From Gracilimonas sp040117685 (GTDB lineage: Bacteria > Bacteroidota > Rhodothermia > Balneolales > Balneolaceae): a DNA stretch of 64,000 nt. The number at the start of each line of letters is the position of its first letter. Position 1 is the stretch's first letter. Below, piece after piece: positions 15,579 through 24,400 of this stretch. The stretch covers positions 62,001 through 126,000 of the forward strand of contig NZ_JBEDYP020000002.1 in assembly GCF_040117685.2 (NCBI RefSeq), read 5' to 3'. A program made the translations under genes and the position numbers. The notes under the pieces were generated by a model. The model saw nothing but the letters and a program-made list of their open reading frames with translations, had not been told where the DNA came from and ran no database searches.

Positions 15579-15885
15579 ATAAAACATAGTCCACTACCCT
15601 TCTTTCTGTCACAACCTTCTTGATGAAGTCCACAACTTTCTGGTGATCGGGATGAACCGCATAGGTTTTAAGATCTTCTTCGGATGCGCATTCTGTGGTT
15701 AGAACTACATCACAAACTGCATCGTCTGTTCCTTCCAGTATATTAATCCCCACTTCTGCGTTGATTAACTCCTCGATTTTACTCGGAAGATCTTCCAGCA
15801 GTTTCTTCATCACCTCCGCATTTTCATTCCTCGTTTTACCTTCAGCCACTTCTTTAAGCTTCCACATTACTACGTGTTTGATCAT
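15577..15885 (-). CDS. Dabb (stress-responsive alpha-beta barrel) domain protein
   Basis: A 102-aa protein: IKHVVMWKLKEVAEGKTRNE, LLEDLPSKIEELINAEVGIN, DVVLTTECASEEDLKTYA and HPDHQKVVDFIKKVVTERRVVDY. This is the Dabb family, small dimeric ferredoxin-like barrels of unknown or varied function. Its stop codon lies in one heptad array and its start is 8 nt from another, so the gene is framed by related repeats in the same orientation. Confidence 0.9.
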   Translation of the reverse strand: MIKHVVMWKLKEVAEGKTRNENAEVMKKLLEDLPSKIEELINAEVGINILEGTDDAVCDVVLTTECASEEDLKTYAVHPDHQKVVDFIKKVVTERRVVDYVL

Positions 15886-15893
15886 GTCGGATT

Positions 15894-15963
15894 TTCGTTA
15901 TTCGTTATTCGTTGGTCACTGGTCACTGGTCACTGGTCACTGGTCACTGGTCACTGGTCATGA
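15894..15963. repeat. Second heptanucleotide array
   Basis: TTCGTTA twice, TTCGTTG, then six GTCACTG units and a partial GTCATGA, in strict 7-nt register. The opening units are the same as in the array at 15467, while the main unit differs by one base (GTCACTG against GTCACTC). Confidence 0.93.
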
Positions 15964-16009
15964 ATATCTATTATAACTATCGTAATTCCCAAAATACGCC
16001 CCTTCAAAA

Positions 16010-16044
16010 TTCAATGTTTCTTGTTCAATGTTCAGTGTTCTTTA
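16010..16044. repeat. Short degenerate heptad array upstream of folE
   Basis: TTCAATG, TTTCTTG, TTCAATG, TTCAGTG and TTCTTTA follow each other in 7-nt steps. It lies about 70 nt before the folE start, within its leader. Confidence 0.65.
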
Positions 16045-16115
16045 GCTGTCAATTAATAGCAGGAACCCTTAACTTTGAGGTTCTGTTTAAAAGGCACAGG
16101 CTTGTCCTGTTCTCC

Positions 16116-16823
16116 ATGATTTATAAATCAGAAATATTGAAAACATTGGATTTAGATAAAATCACTGCCGAAGAGATCGGCGAAGACCACATCAGTAACG
16201 GAGTAAGTACTCCCCTGCGCGATGATGCTTTTGAAAAAACCGACGAAGAGAAAATTGAAATTATTCAGGAGCATTTTGCAGAAATAATGCATGCTTTGGG
16301 CCTCGACTTAACCGACGACAGCCTGAAAGGCACCCCATACCGTGTGGCGAAGATGTATGTAAAAGAAATTTTTGAGGGATTGAATCCCAAAAATAAGCCG
16401 GTAGCCCGTCAGTTTAATAACAATTACGACTATAAAGGCATGCTTGTTGAAAAGAATATTCAGGTGACTTCCTTTTGTGAACACCACTTTCTCCCTTTCC
16501 TCGGGAAAGCTCACGTTGGATATATTTCGTCCGGCAAAAAAGTAATCGGTCTTTCAAAAATCAACCGAATCGTGGATTACTACTCCCGTCGACCTCAGGT
16601 ACAAGAGCGGCTCACCCTGCAAATTGCCGATGAACTACAGGAAGCCCTGGAAACCGAAGACGTAGCTGTTTTTATTGACAGTAAACACTTATGTGTTTCC
16701 ACTCGTGGCATTAAAGACCAAAGCAGCAGCACCATTACAGCTGAATATCGTGGTGCTTTTAAAGACGAAGCTACCCAGCAGAAATTCATTGATTACATCA
16801 CTAATAACACCGAGATCCAATAA
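16116..16823 (+). CDS. folE: GTP cyclohydrolase I
   Basis: A 235-aa enzyme converting GTP to dihydroneopterin triphosphate, the first step of folate or tetrahydropterin synthesis. The family core is intact: TPYRVAKMYVKEIFEGL, the zinc-site SFCEHHFLPF, GKAHVGYI, VIGLSKINRIVDYYSRRPQVQERLT, and the second zinc Cys in SKHLCVSTRG, then the SSTITAEYRG end. I chose ATG 16116 because the longer open frame would begin inside the heptad array and encode nothing family-like. cysS follows after 5 nt. Confidence 0.96.
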   Translation: MIYKSEILKTLDLDKITAEEIGEDHISNGVSTPLRDDAFEKTDEEKIEIIQEHFAEIMHALGLDLTDDSLKGTPYRVAKMYVKEIFEGLNPKNKPVARQFNNNYDYKGMLVEKNIQVTSFCEHHFLPFLGKAHVGYISSGKKVIGLSKINRIVDYYSRRPQVQERLTLQIADELQEALETEDVAVFIDSKHLCVSTRGIKDQSSSTITAEYRGAFKDEATQQKFIDYITNNTEIQ

Positions 16824-16828
16824 TCGCT

Positions 16829-18295
16829 GTGGCTGATAAAGGCACCCAACAACTTCACGTTTACAACACCCTATCCCGCAAGAAAGAACTGTTTGAACCG
16901 CTGAGCCCGCCACATGTGGGTATGTACGTATGCGGGCCTACGGTTTATGGAGATGCGCATCTTGGGCATGCCAAGAGCTATGTTTCTTTTGATGTAGTGC
17001 TTCGCTATCTCCGGTACCTGGGTTATAAAGTGCGATATGTTCAGAATATCACCGATGTTGGTCATTTGGTGGATGACGCTGAAGAAGGGGAAGACAAGCT
17101 CAGCAAGCAGGCACGTATCGAGAAAGTACAGCCTATGGAAATCGCCGAGAAGTACACCTACACCTATTTCCGGGATATGGATGCTCTTAATGTACTCCGG
17201 CCAGATATTGCACCCCGTGCAACGGGACATATCCCCGAGCAGATTGCCATGGTGAAAAAGCTGATCGAGAACGGCCATGCGTATGAGGTAAACGGGAATG
17301 TATATTTTGATGTATCCTCGGATAAGGAATATGGTAAACTGAGTGGCCGTAAAACCGAAGATGCGGAATCAGGTACACGCGTAGAAACAGCTTCCGACAA
17401 GAAAAGTCCCGAAGATTTTGCCCTTTGGAAAAAAGCAGATGAAAAGCACATTATGAAGTGGGATTCTCCCTGGGGTGTTGGCTATCCCGGCTGGCATATC
17501 GAATGCTCGGCTATGAGTACCAAGTATCTTGGGGAGAGTTTTGATATACACGGGGGCGGACTCGAAAATCAGTTTCCGCACCATGAATGTGAAATTGCCC
17601 AGGCCGAATGTGCACACGATAAAGATTTTGTAAAGTATTGGTTGCACAACAACATGGTAACGCTGGAAGGCCGAAAGATGGGAAAATCGCTGGGAAATGC
17701 GATTAACCTACACGAGTTTTTTACGGGTGATCATACCCTCCTGACCCGTGCCTGGCCACCGGAAGTGATTAGGTTTTTCCTGCTTCAAAGTCATTACAGA
17801 AGTACCACCGATTTTTCTGAAGAGGCTTTAGCCGGTGCAGAAACCGGTTTAAAGAACCTTCACTCTATGATTCAGACTATCGAACAAACTGAACCGGGTG
17901 ATGGAGATGAGTTTGACCTGAAGAGCTTTAAAGAAGCATTTGAGTCATCGATGAATGATGATTTCAATTCGGCTCAGGCCATTGCCATTTTGTTTGAGAA
18001 GCTAAAGGAAATTCGCAAACGTATTAACGACGGAGACGTACCTTCGAACCTTGATGCGGTTAAAGTATTCCTGCACAGCGTTGTGGAAGAAGTACTTGGT
18101 ATCTGGCCGGGTGAGGAAGCCGGAGGAGACGAACAGTTAACCAGCGATTTAATTGACCTGTTAATTGAGATTCGTAAGGATGCCAGAACCAATAAGAACT
18201 TCGAGCTTTCGGATAAAATCCGGGACGACCTGAATGAGCTGGGCGTGCAGCTTATGGATGGCAAAGATGGTACTTCCTTCGAAATAGACAAATGA
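16829..18295 (+). CDS. cysS: Cysteinyl-tRNA synthetase
   Basis: A 488-aa class I synthetase charging tRNA-Cys. The zinc Cys of CGPTVYGDAHLGH (C35) precedes the HIGH-like HLGH (44-47). WHIECSAMS and HHECEIAQAE give the other zinc ligands, and GRKMGKSLGN is the KMSKS loop. Length is as expected. The start is GTG at 16829, 5 nt after folE, and the end overlaps yidD by 4 nt, so folE-cysS-yidD looks like one transcript. Confidence 0.97.
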   Translation: MADKGTQQLHVYNTLSRKKELFEPLSPPHVGMYVCGPTVYGDAHLGHAKSYVSFDVVLRYLRYLGYKVRYVQNITDVGHLVDDAEEGEDKLSKQARIEKVQPMEIAEKYTYTYFRDMDALNVLRPDIAPRATGHIPEQIAMVKKLIENGHAYEVNGNVYFDVSSDKEYGKLSGRKTEDAESGTRVETASDKKSPEDFALWKKADEKHIMKWDSPWGVGYPGWHIECSAMSTKYLGESFDIHGGGLENQFPHHECEIAQAECAHDKDFVKYWLHNNMVTLEGRKMGKSLGNAINLHEFFTGDHTLLTRAWPPEVIRFFLLQSHYRSTTDFSEEALAGAETGLKNLHSMIQTIEQTEPGDGDEFDLKSFKEAFESSMNDDFNSAQAIAILFEKLKEIRKRINDGDVPSNLDAVKVFLHSVVEEVLGIWPGEEAGGDEQLTSDLIDLLIEIRKDARTNKNFELSDKIRDDLNELGVQLMDGKDGTSFEIDK

Positions 18296-18567
18296 AATGG
18301 TTGAGTAACATATTCAGCCTGCTGATTGTCAGTTTAGTAAAATTTTATCAGGCGGCGATATCTCCATGGTTAGGAAAAAGCTGCCGATACTCCCCTACCT
18401 GTTCCCGATATATGATTGAAGCGGTGGAAGAATGGGGACCTTTAAAAGGATTTTGGATGGGCATTAAACGAATCGGACGATGCCATCCCTGGGGCGGCGA
18501 TGGATATGATCCGGTTCCTAAAAGAACATCGAAAACAGAACAAGAAACAACCAACATCGAACTTTAG
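18292..18567 (+). CDS. yidD: YidD membrane protein insertion efficiency factor
   Basis: A 91-aa protein with the YidD pattern: LVKFYQAAISPWLGKSCRYSPTCS with its conserved cysteines, then YMIEAVEEWGPLKGFWMGIKR and CHPWGGDGYDPVP. YidD assists membrane protein insertion by YidC. It is usually next to rnpA/yidC; here it is coupled (ATGA) to cysS instead. Confidence 0.95.
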   Translation: MKWLSNIFSLLIVSLVKFYQAAISPWLGKSCRYSPTCSRYMIEAVEEWGPLKGFWMGIKRIGRCHPWGGDGYDPVPKRTSKTEQETTNIEL

Positions 18568-18572
18568 ATAAT

Positions 18573-18655
18573 TCAGTCATTCAGAGCGAAAGCGAAGAAT
18601 CTTCAAGATTCGGACACGTGTAGAACCTTCGGTAGTAGCCTCGGGATGACTAACC
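18573..18655. repeat. Dispersed intergenic repeat (CATTCAGAGCGAA type)
   Basis: Contains GTCATTCAGAGCGAAAGCG at the left and CCTCGGGATGACTA at the right, which are near-complementary ends of a common short palindromic repeat. A related element occurs at 44261-44410. Confidence 0.6.
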
Positions 18656-18662
18656 ACCTATT

Positions 18663-19145
18663 ATGGCAAACATCACATTCAAAAAGAGAAAAACGGTAGA
18701 GCAAGTTGAAGAAGGAACCGAGCTGGCTCCCAAATTCCAAGAAGACGGACTTATTCCGGTCGTAACCACCGATTATGAATCCGGTGAATTACTGATGCAC
18801 GGGTACATGAATGAGGAAGCCTTTAAAAAAACTATTGAATTGGGTGAGGCCGTGTATTACAGCCGAAGCCGGGAAACGCTCTGGCATAAAGGAGCCACAT
18901 CCGGGCTGACTCAGATCATCAAGGAAATGCGCATTGACGACGACCAGGACTGTGTATGGCTGCGCGTTGAAGTACAGGGAAATGGTGCCAGCTGCCACGT
19001 TGGTTATCGGTCATGCTTTTACCGAAGCGTACCTACCGGCGAAGAATTTGAGCATAAAGATGGTGAGCTAACCTTTGAAGAAGACGAGAAGGTCTTTGAC
19101 CCTAAGGAAGTGTATGGAGACGCACCAAACCCAACCAAACTCTGA
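18663..19145 (+). CDS. hisI: Phosphoribosyl-AMP cyclohydrolase
   Basis: A 160-aa enzyme opening the adenine ring of PR-AMP in histidine biosynthesis. The family blocks are present: GLIPVVTTDYESGELLMHGYM, AVYYSRSRETLWHKGATSG, IDDDQDCVWLRVEVQG, and GASCHVGYRSCFYR with its metal cysteines. The protein is longer than minimal HisI because of N- and C-terminal acidic extensions. No HisE domain is fused. A strong terminator follows. Confidence 0.96.
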   Translation: MANITFKKRKTVEQVEEGTELAPKFQEDGLIPVVTTDYESGELLMHGYMNEEAFKKTIELGEAVYYSRSRETLWHKGATSGLTQIIKEMRIDDDQDCVWLRVEVQGNGASCHVGYRSCFYRSVPTGEEFEHKDGELTFEEDEKVFDPKEVYGDAPNPTKL

Positions 19146-19165
19146 TCACTGTATTATGTAGTTAC

Positions 19166-19201
19166 AAGCCCGGGTTCTTAATTGAGTCCGGGCTTTTTTT
19201 A
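19166..19201 (+). terminator. Rho-independent terminator after hisI
   Basis: AAGCCCGG and CCGGGCTT stem with a TTTTTTT tail. Confidence 0.9.
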
Positions 19202-19262
19202 TTTGCCATCTCTCTTAATAACACGGCCCATGCCCGTTTGCGAAAGATATGTAGACTAACTA

Positions 19263-20108
19263 TTAGCTGAGTTCCTTTGTTGAACCAATGTCCCGAAACC
19301 CCCTTTTCACCCAACGAAATAATCCATAAACCAGCAGTGCCCACACTAAGAAAATGAGCTCAAGATAGATCAGGTACACCGGCCATTCAGGCAAAATACT
19401 GAAGAAAGTAGTACCCGGGGGTTTGCCCATTACATACAGGTAGTTACTGCCCAGCATCATGTTAATTCCCCCAACCAGGAGTGCAACTACATTCAGTGCA
19501 ACTACCGAACGACCGACATCGCCAAGCTTAAGCTCCCACCCCCACTCAATGGCCGGATACAGAGCGACCAACACCAATAACAAATGAACCATCCAGTAGC
19601 GAATAGCATCATAGTGAAAAAGGGAAAACTGAACGGAGGGCGTGAGGTTCGCTTGTGATACACCCAAAACCACCCAAAAAAATAGGACAGCCCAGGTATC
19701 CCTGTCCTTCTTCATATATACCCATACAAGTACAAAAGGAAGGAAATTACACATGTGAAGAGGGATATCGTGAGCTACGTCAAAAGTGCCGGTATACATA
19801 TTCAGCGGAATCTTCATCAGTTGAGAAATGGACATCATTACCGCAAGAACCAACAACACCTTCCGCTGCTTTTCAGTGCTTCGTGTTTTCATAAACGGGA
19901 TGAACCAGATGCAAAAGCCCAGGAATAGCAGGAGCACCACAAAATGCTCTGTAGAGTAAGACGAAAACAAATACGTTGTATCAAAAAAAGTGTTCAACTC
20001 TTCCGGATTATTGGCTTTTTGTTGAGTTCGACTAAGAAATGATACTGATAATACGTTTTCTGATGCCCTTTTTAAAAACAAAAAAGCCTGACCCGCTTTT
20101 TGAATCAT
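19263..20108 (-). CDS. TIGR02206/YwaF-like integral membrane protein
   Basis: A 281-aa protein with seven or so membrane helices. The pattern IPLHMCNFLPFVLVWVY, the conserved GGINMMLGSNYLYVMGKPPG loop and PEWPVYLIYLELIF are typical of the TIGR02206 family of unknown function. An N-terminal stretch of about 40 residues ahead of the family core is poorly hydrophobic, so a later start near residue 43 (TTYLFSSYSTEHF region) cannot be excluded. Confidence 0.82.
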   Translation of the reverse strand: MIQKAGQAFLFLKRASENVLSVSFLSRTQQKANNPEELNTFFDTTYLFSSYSTEHFVVLLLFLGFCIWFIPFMKTRSTEKQRKVLLVLAVMMSISQLMKIPLNMYTGTFDVAHDIPLHMCNFLPFVLVWVYMKKDRDTWAVLFFWVVLGVSQANLTPSVQFSLFHYDAIRYWMVHLLLVLVALYPAIEWGWELKLGDVGRSVVALNVVALLVGGINMMLGSNYLYVMGKPPGTTFFSILPEWPVYLIYLELIFLVWALLVYGLFRWVKRGFRDIGSTKELS

Positions 20109-20230
20109 GCGAACCTTCTTATACTGATTATTTCTATTGACTCTACTAACAAGACTAGCAGGTATTAAAGTGATTGAAGAGCACGGATAAGCCAGACATT
20201 ATATAGATTCGATCAAGACTTTATGTTAAT

Positions 20231-20264
20231 AAAAGATTCCATTCGTAATCGAATGGAATCTTTT
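20231..20264 (-). terminator. Strong hairpin terminator
   Basis: A perfect 15-bp inverted repeat, AAAAGATTCCATTCG and its complement around TAAT. It serves the lipoprotein gene ending at 20289 on the minus strand. Confidence 0.85.
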
Positions 20265-20288
20265 ATTCATAGGCTATATCTACTTTAT

Positions 20289-20702
20289 CTATTCAAACTC
20301 TATGATATCAGCGGTAATAGAAACCGATGCTTTTGTATAAACCATAAAGTTCGTCGTGTTGCAGTCATATTGGATGTTAATAAGCGCAAGTGTCCTCCCT
20401 TCGATCGCTTCTCCTTGTTTCTCGAAGTTATCCCAAAGCGATTCACGAGCTTCTTTATATAACATTTTATTTCCATCAAGAGGAATTATACCTGCGGAAT
20501 TAGTGGCAACACCCCATGAATAACTGGCTCCAAATAAATACGATGTTTCAGAGGTGCCCGTCACATTTTTAGCCACAATAGTATAGTTTCCTTCTTTTAG
20601 CTGAACCTCGGTACTATTAGAGGCCACAAACATACCTGCGTTTCCACAGCCGGTAAGCAGAAATGCCACGGCCGTTAGAATGATAAATGTATAAGATTTC
20701 AT
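20289..20702 (-). CDS. Small lipoprotein of unknown function
   Basis: A 137-aa protein with a lipoprotein signal (FLLTGCGNAG, Cys 19). The mature part repeats beta-strand patterns, with VQLKEGNYTIVAKNVTGTSETSYLFG followed by a Gly/Ser/Trp-rich turn and ALINIQYDCNTTNFMVYTK. I associate this layout with Bacteroidota lipoproteins of the DUF6567 type, but this is not checked. It starts 10 nt before the reductase gene ends upstream of... the next minus-strand gene lies 10 nt away on its 5' side, so both may share a transcript. Confidence 0.65.
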   Translation of the reverse strand: MKSYTFIILTAVAFLLTGCGNAGMFVASNSTEVQLKEGNYTIVAKNVTGTSETSYLFGASYSWGVATNSAGIIPLDGNKMLYKEARESLWDNFEKQGEAIEGRTLALINIQYDCNTTNFMVYTKASVSITADIIEFE

Positions 20703-20712
20703 ATTGATAAGA

Positions 20713-21588
20713 TTATTTTTGATTGGATTGTTGTTTTATTAGTTGTACTTCTTGGTTAAAAAAGTCCTGTAAGCGACGAGTGCCGTAGCGGGTTGCAATA
20801 CGGTCGCGCGTCATAAGTGTGAGAAAGAATTCAAGCGGTCCAAATCGTTGCTCTGGAAGAAAAATCTTTGCTGTTTTTAGTATCAATGACCTGATCCAGC
20901 CCGGAAGCTCAACAATATTAGCCGGTTTATTCCAAGCGCATAAAGCCATTTCTGCTATCTCATTTTGAGTAAGGATATCTGGTCCGCCAACCGCTATTTC
21001 TTTTTCTTTCTGAGCAATAGCCCGTATACACACTTCCGCGAGGTCAGCACCGTGGATAGGATTTAGCTTTGAATCTCCATTCCCAAATAACAAAACCCTG
21101 CCTTTCTCAGCCATGTATAACACATCCCGCAGATCAGGAAAGAACCCATTGGGTCGTATGATGGTATATTCTAATCCCGAAGCTTTAAGGGCTTCCACAA
21201 AACGTTCTTTTGCTTCAGTGAACTTAAGATGGCGTAGTATGTCTCCGTCTAATACCGACACATATATAAATTTCCTAACCCCGGCTCGTTCTGCTTCCTG
21301 CAACACGTTCACATTTGCCTGGTAATCGATATCCATATAGGTAAACCCATCATTTTGTCGGGTGAAGCCAACGGTTGATATCACAGTTTCGACATCTTTA
21401 AAAACACCCCTCAGGGTTTCAGGACGGGTTACTTCGACCTGCACGATCTTGATGTTTGCAAGATTCAGGTCCTTCAACTTTTCCGGAGATCGAACCAAAG
21501 CTATAGCTGGTATCTTCCAGTTATTGAGTTCTTCAAGTATATATTTGCCGAGATAGCCACTGGCTCCGGCAATTAAGATTTTTGTCAT
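20713..21588 (-). CDS. NmrA-like NAD(P)-binding atypical SDR
   Basis: A 291-aa protein beginning MTKILIAGASGYLGKYILEEL, with the Rossmann glycine motif GASGYLG. It continues with VRSPEKLKDL, VISTVGFTRQNDGFTYMDID, KFIYVSVLD and the YTIIRPNGFFPD block. It resembles NmrA/NAD(P)H-binding 'epimerase-like' regulators or reductases; the substrate is unknown. The open frame extends 58 codons further upstream, but that part is unlike the family and ATG 21588 fits the Rossmann start. The lipoprotein gene follows after 10 nt. Confidence 0.82.
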   Translation of the reverse strand: MTKILIAGASGYLGKYILEELNNWKIPAIALVRSPEKLKDLNLANIKIVQVEVTRPETLRGVFKDVETVISTVGFTRQNDGFTYMDIDYQANVNVLQEAERAGVRKFIYVSVLDGDILRHLKFTEAKERFVEALKASGLEYTIIRPNGFFPDLRDVLYMAEKGRVLLFGNGDSKLNPIHGADLAEVCIRAIAQKEKEIAVGGPDILTQNEIAEMALCAWNKPANIVELPGWIRSLILKTAKIFLPEQRFGPLEFFLTLMTRDRIATRYGTRRLQDFFNQEVQLIKQQSNQK

Positions 21589-22057
21589 GGTGCCTGTTTT
21601 TGAATGCGGAGCCAATATCAGCACGATTGATATACCAATCGTGCAGAATGATATTTTCGGCACTTTTGATGAAATCCCGGACTTTTTAGAACAATGAAAA
21701 GGCTCGTAGCAACAGAATGAGAAGAGCGAGGAATAGGAAATGAAGATTCTGTTGAAAATCAATACTCAGTGAAGGCTTAATCAAGTCTCTTAACACGATT
21801 ACCGGCTACAGGAAAGCTTTTAAGCGGTTTGAGCTCGAAATAACCTTACGTTCTTTTTTTGTGAACACTGATCCCAGCATATAAAGTTGAGACATTCGCT
21901 CCATTCATATCCCTGCCTGCGCAGGAATGACTTTGCTTTAACAACCGAAATAACTCTAAACGCTCCCCCATTGGTCATTCCCGGGAAAGCGGGAATCATA
22001 TTGTTGAACGAGTTAAGGTTTTTTTAATGCGTTTTCTCAACCGGTAAACGCGTTCTC
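21589..22057. other. Intergenic region with two short palindromic repeats
   Basis: No gene seen in 469 nt. Two palindrome-like elements occur: CTGCCTGCGCAGGAATGAC at about 21913-21931 and GTCATTCCCGGGAAAGCGGGAAT at about 21975-21997. Both resemble the dispersed GTCATTCC repeats common in many genomes. The upstream part should hold the promoter of the SDR gene. Confidence 0.55.
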
Positions 22058-23863
22058 CTACTGATGCTTCTTCAGCCATTTACGAGGTGTAGTACCTGTT
22101 TTCTTTTTGAAGTAATCATTGAATGTAGATTTAGAATTAAATCCACTTTCAAAAGCTAAACCCAGTAATGTAAAATTCTTATTAGCAGAGTCCAGCGCCT
22201 TCTGCTTAAAACACTCCAGCCGGAAATTATTAACATAATCGTTGAAGCTTACCCCAACCTGATCGTTCAGCATCCATGATAGTTTATTTGGGTGAAGTTC
22301 AGCTTCCGCAGCCAGAGTTCTCAAAGTTAACCCCGTATCAAGGTAGCGTTCATCTTGTTGCATTAACTGATCGAGTTTTTTTAGAGCCATTTCGATCTCT
22401 GCAGGCTGCATCAATATTCTGGTATCAACCTCAATATTGCGCTGCGCACTTCCGTTACTCAGCTCTGGCCTTGATCGTTTATTGGGTAACCGGGATGCTT
22501 CGAATGTATTTTTGACCAACTCTTTAAAACCATCGGTCTCCCGAATTTTGTCAAGAAATGGGCGGCTTAGGAAGTTTGCAAACTGACCTCTTTTTCCAAC
22601 AACAGCATGCTGAAGAAGGTCCAGTGCCTTTTCTTTGGCCCCGAACTCTGCGTATAATAATAAAGGCCAGGGCATAATTGAAACGCCTTCTTCTCGAGCA
22701 ACCTCATCAATTTCCTCAATACTGATGGCATGACCGGCGGGATGATTAGTTAGTGTGTACAGCATCCTAACTGATTTCGGAGATACTGCCAATGCTGTAT
22801 TTCCTAAATAAGCCTCCAACTCCTCCTTTCGCTTTAATTTGACCAGGCAGAGTTGCTTCAAGGCAATGGCATGCGTAAAAGCCGGATCTATATGAAGTGC
22901 TGCTTCTGTGCTTACAAGAGCCGATTCATACTCTTTCTGTAAATAATGAATATTTGCTTTGGTGAAATGGTGGTTGGGCGAAAGTGGATCCAGCTGAAGG
23001 ATATGTTTGGTATGATCCAGGGCTTCATCGAACCAGCCAATGGCCGTATATAATTCAGCTAACCCTTCCTCGGCTTCCGTATAAGATGGATTTAAGGCCA
23101 TGGACCTCAGATATAGCTTTTCTGCTTCCCGGTAATTCCAGTGACCCCAAAATTCAAGTGTTGCTTTGCTGTAGTATCCCAGAAATGACTCATCATCAAT
23201 TTCGAATCCCCGATCTATATAATCAGCAGCAAGATCAAGAGAGTCTATATTTGGGGTCCAGGATCCAAACATGGAATGGCAGTAACCCGCTCCAAAATAG
23301 GGCCAGGAAAAATCCGGGTCCATCTCAATGCATTGCGGATAAAACTTCATCGCATTTCCAATGCCTTCACGGTCCCAGCGCAAGTGATTATATCGCGCCT
23401 TTAAATATAGATTATAGGCCTGAATATTCTGCGTGGGTACGTCCACCAGGCGTTCACCGATTTCCAGGTGTCCAAAATTTTCCCTTATCTGTTCCGCGAT
23501 AGCTAAGCTAATCTCATCCTGAAGCTCAAAGATATCCTCAATATCCCGATCAAAGCGACCCGACCATATTTGAAATCCATCGGTTGTTTGTATCAGCTGA
23601 GCTGAAATACGGACTTTCTTCTTTGACTTACGAACACTGCCCTCCAATACCGTAGACACACCCAACTGATTACCAATATGCCGTACATCCATCTGCTTTC
23701 CTTTGAATGCAAACGAAGACGTTCTCGCCGTCACCTTTAAGCCCTGAATCCGGGTCAATGCATTGATGATATCTTCGGTGATGCCATCACTGAAATATTC
23801 ATTTTCAGGATCTGAACTGAGGTTCAGAAATGGCAGAATAGCTATGGATTTATTATCGATCAA
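22058..23863 (-). CDS. TolB-like / TPR / AraC-HTH fusion regulator (copy 1)
   Basis: A 601-aa fusion. Residues 1-130 form the TolB-like/FlgO-type domain seen in adenylate-cyclase- and CadC-related regulators (SIAILPFLNLSSDPENEYFSDGITEDI, VSTVLEGSVRKS, DGFQIWSGRFDRDI). Residues about 145-470 are TPR repeats. The last 110 residues are an AraC-type double helix-turn-helix (LTLRTLAAEAELHPNKLSWML, LLGLAFESGFNSKSTFNDYFKK, GTTPRKWLKKHQ). No membrane helix is seen. The usual family layout puts an HTH at the N-terminus; here it is C-terminal. A paralogue with the same order lies at 30771-32540. It is probably a transcription factor sensing via the TPR region. Confidence 0.85.
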   Translation of the reverse strand: MIDNKSIAILPFLNLSSDPENEYFSDGITEDIINALTRIQGLKVTARTSSFAFKGKQMDVRHIGNQLGVSTVLEGSVRKSKKKVRISAQLIQTTDGFQIWSGRFDRDIEDIFELQDEISLAIAEQIRENFGHLEIGERLVDVPTQNIQAYNLYLKARYNHLRWDREGIGNAMKFYPQCIEMDPDFSWPYFGAGYCHSMFGSWTPNIDSLDLAADYIDRGFEIDDESFLGYYSKATLEFWGHWNYREAEKLYLRSMALNPSYTEAEEGLAELYTAIGWFDEALDHTKHILQLDPLSPNHHFTKANIHYLQKEYESALVSTEAALHIDPAFTHAIALKQLCLVKLKRKEELEAYLGNTALAVSPKSVRMLYTLTNHPAGHAISIEEIDEVAREEGVSIMPWPLLLYAEFGAKEKALDLLQHAVVGKRGQFANFLSRPFLDKIRETDGFKELVKNTFEASRLPNKRSRPELSNGSAQRNIEVDTRILMQPAEIEMALKKLDQLMQQDERYLDTGLTLRTLAAEAELHPNKLSWMLNDQVGVSFNDYVNNFRLECFKQKALDSANKNFTLLGLAFESGFNSKSTFNDYFKKKTGTTPRKWLKKHQ

Positions 23864-24060
23864 AAATAAAGCAGAGATTTGAGTACTACCCGTAATTCAT
23901 ATAACAGGAAGAAGATATAAAAACACGGCAATAAAGGAACAGAAATGAAAAAGTTAGACTATAGTTGCCATTTATATCTTTCACAGCAACTCGAACAAGG
24001 GAAGCCATCCCTTTTTATTTCTCATTAGCTTACCACCTTTTATAATCCGCCTCTACTTGA

Positions 24061-24195
24061 TGCTTAGCCACCGTTGAGCATCCGAGAACAGAGTTCTGGT
24101 TTGAGGACAAAGCCGAATACTATAACCTATGGTATCAAATCACCAAGCACCTCCGCTCTCAGTTTAATCCCATCAATTATTCCAATCGATATTGA
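24061..24195 (+). pseudogene. Unrecognised 3' gene remnant (44 codons)
   Basis: Preceded by a stop, this frame reads ATVEHPRTEFWFEDKAEYYN, LWYQITKHLRSQFNPINYSN and a TGA. The aromatic-rich, non-repetitive composition looks like the tail of a real protein, not random sequence. I cannot name the family. Confidence 0.35.
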
Positions 24196-24204
24196 AGTCC
24201 ATTC

Positions 24205-24400
24205 GGCCTTAGAAAAAAAAGTGTTAAGAAGATGACGAAATGAAGCGTGAAGAAACCCCGAGCCTTCGGGGCGCATGGAACTTGATCTACAGGCAAGCCC
24301 GGCCAAGGAGCATTGATTTCTTTTAGCGAAATGCAGCCATCTTTAGCTCTTTTTTTGCAGCCGAGAGCTTTTGGTTCTTTTGTCGGTACAAAAGAACAAG
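24205..24400. repeat. Dispersed repeat R2, copy 1
   Basis: Begins GGCCTTAGAAAAAAAAG and includes GACGAAATGAAGCGTGAAGAAA, GGAGCATTGATTTCTTTTAG and TTTAGCTCTTTTTTTGC. The same blocks in the same order and orientation recur at 61553-61740. Confidence 0.85.

Noticed and set aside
15467..15963. Possible CRISPR array
   Set aside because: The 7-nt units are contiguous with no spacers, and no cas gene is near.
15912..16115. Upstream extension of folE
   Set aside because: The extra 68 codons start in a heptad array and are not family-like; ATG 16116 is preferred.
21589..21762. Upstream extension of the SDR protein
   Set aside because: The Rossmann motif starts at ATG 21588; the 58 codons before it have no family features.
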